Below, piece by piece: positions 5,788-6,313 of a DNA stretch of 6,313 nt. Source of the DNA: AC-37 sp035275105 (lineage in GTDB: Bacteria > Actinomycetota > Thermoleophilia > Solirubrobacterales > Thermoleophilaceae); assembly GCA_035275105.1 (NCBI GenBank), contig DATENL010000379.1, forward strand, positions 1 to 6,313, given 5' to 3'. Each line of letters starts with the position of its first letter. Position 1 is the first letter of the stretch. The notes below the pieces were generated by a model that had not been told where the DNA came from, did not search any database, and saw only the letters and a list, made by a program, of their open reading frames with translations. The translations under genes and the position numbers were made by a program.

Positions 5788-6243
5788 TCAATCCTCCAGC
5801 AGGACGTCCGGCAGCACCCGACCGTCGATCAGCCAGCGCCGCGCACCCCCGCCCGGGGGCTCGGTGAACTTCATGATGTAGTTGAGCCCGCGCGTGTCGC
5901 CGAGCCTGTAGTGAACGGACGCGTCGACGTCGGATCCGTTCACGGTCGTGGCACCGAGGAACCGGACCTCGCTGCTCTCGGTCAGGCTCGCCGGGGCGCC
6001 CTTGAAGCGGCGCCGGCACGACGCCACCCCGCCCTTGAACCGCTCCTCCAGGTAGCGGTCCGTGAACGCCGCGCAGTACGCGACCGCGTCGCCCCGCTCC
6101 GCGGCCATCATGTTGCCCTCGACCACGTTCACGACCTTCCGCGCGTTGGAGCGCTCGAGGTCGGTCGTGTTTCCGCCCGCGCAGCCCGTCGCGGCGGCCG
6201 CCAGGGCGCAGAGGAGGGCGAGGAGGGCGTGCCGCGATCTCAC
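5788..6243 (-). CDS. Small secreted lipoprotein, probably NTF2/SnoaL-like fold
   Basis: This 151-residue protein starts with a lipoprotein signal peptide: MRSRH, a hydrophobic Leu/Ala core, and a lipobox ending ATGC with Cys21 as the lipid-attachment site. A polar linker follows. The mature domain starts with a helix (ARKVVNVVEGNMMAAERGD), then AVAYCAAFTDRYL, and ends in beta strands (SSEVRFLGATTV, DVDASVHYRLG, LNYIMKFTEPP, RRWLIDGRVLP). A helix with a GD turn and an early Cys, followed by a curved sheet, is typical of NTF2/SnoaL-like lipoproteins of actinobacteria. Cys57 and Cys76 could form a disulfide outside the membrane. I recognise no catalytic residues, and the function is unknown. GTG 6243 is supported by the signal peptide directly after it and by a -10-like box 7 nt upstream. 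The fold assignment is inference; the lipoprotein call is firm. Confidence 0.85.
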   Translation of the reverse strand: MRSRHALLALLCALAAAATGCAGGNTTDLERSNARKVVNVVEGNMMAAERGDAVAYCAAFTDRYLEERFKGGVASCRRRFKGAPASLTESSEVRFLGATTVNGSDVDASVHYRLGDTRGLNYIMKFTEPPGGGARRWLIDGRVLPDVLLED

Positions 6244-6250
6244 GGCCGCG

Positions 6251-6256
6251 AGGGTA
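6251..6256 (-). promoter_or_regulatory. Putative -10 box of the leaderless lipoprotein promoter
   Basis: Read on the minus strand, TACCCT fits TANNNT and is followed by CGCGGCC (7 nt) and the GTG start at 6243. No Shine-Dalgarno sequence is present. A very GC-rich inverted-repeat block lies immediately upstream, where a -35 element would be, and shows no -35 match. Confidence 0.45.
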
Positions 6257-6261
6257 TCGGG

Positions 6262-6277
6262 GGCCCCCGCCGGGGCC
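6262..6277 (-). terminator. GC-rich hairpin between a possible upstream gene end and the lipoprotein promoter
   Basis: On the minus strand, GGCCCC-GGCG-GGGGCC forms a 6-bp stem with a 4-nt loop. It lies about 14 nt after a TAG (6293-6291) that may end an upstream minus-strand gene. Overlapping palindromes GGGGGCCCCC (6259-6268) and GCCGGCCGGC (6275-6284) offer competing structures. There is no U tract, so a terminator role is only a possibility; in this base composition such palindromes also arise by chance. Confidence 0.25.
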
Positions 6278-6290
6278 GGCCGGCTTCGGT

Positions 6291-6313
6291 CTAGGCGGCG
6301 ACGGGCTCGGGCG
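6291..6313 (-). CDS. Possible last codons of a minus-strand gene (5' end outside window)
   Basis: Reading leftward from the right edge, the frame ending at TAG 6293-6291 gives a C-terminal PEPVAA. The placement is sensible: a stop, then a GC-rich hairpin, then the promoter of the next gene on the same strand. Only six or seven codons are visible, so chance cannot be excluded. Confidence 0.25.

Overview
The window is about 6.3 kb of very GC-rich, gene-dense bacterial DNA. The best guess is a high-GC actinobacterium, perhaps of the Thermoleophilia/Solirubrobacterales type. The reasons are the short-form 'type 2' valyl-tRNA synthetase (known from actinobacteria such as Streptomyces), frequent GTG/TTG starts, near-zero intergenic spacing and what look like leaderless promoters. 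The lineage is inference; no rRNA or other phylogenetic marker is present. I see no tRNA or rRNA gene, CRISPR array, transposase, phage gene or integration site.

Layout from left to right: (1) the 3' end of a plus-strand gene for an Arg-rich, possibly fibronectin-III-like protein, ending at 322; (2) a short gap (315-397) holding two near-identical 38-bp tandem units, each with a 9-bp-stem hairpin; (3) valS (408-2942), overlapped by 26 nt by an exported M14 zinc carboxypeptidase gene (2917-3663) that reads as a murein-peptide-amidase-like enzyme; (4) a minus-strand hotdog thioesterase of the fluoroacetyl-CoA thioesterase (FlK) type (3660-4043), meeting the peptidase gene tail to tail so that their stop codons share CTAG; (5) a divergent plus-strand pair two bases apart: a family VIII esterase/beta-lactamase-fold serine hydrolase (4082-5314) and a VOC/glyoxalase-fold metalloprotein (5317-5784); (6) a minus-strand small lipoprotein (5788-6243), ending 3 nt from the VOC gene; (7) possibly the last codons of another minus-strand gene at the right edge.

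The clearest extra signal is regulatory. All four genes that appear to head a transcription unit (valS, thioesterase, esterase, lipoprotein) have a TANNNT -10-like hexamer 6-8 nt before the chosen start codon. That is the geometry of leaderless mRNAs. The two internal genes (peptidase, VOC) lack it. The thioesterase and esterase -10 boxes lie back to back with 12 bp between them, so the two promoters must share DNA.

I find no convincing new multi-gene system. The enzymes are ordinary accessory or housekeeping families. The hairpin repeat, the compact divergent promoter, the unusual valS-peptidase pairing and the exactly spaced FlK-type triad are the items worth checking.
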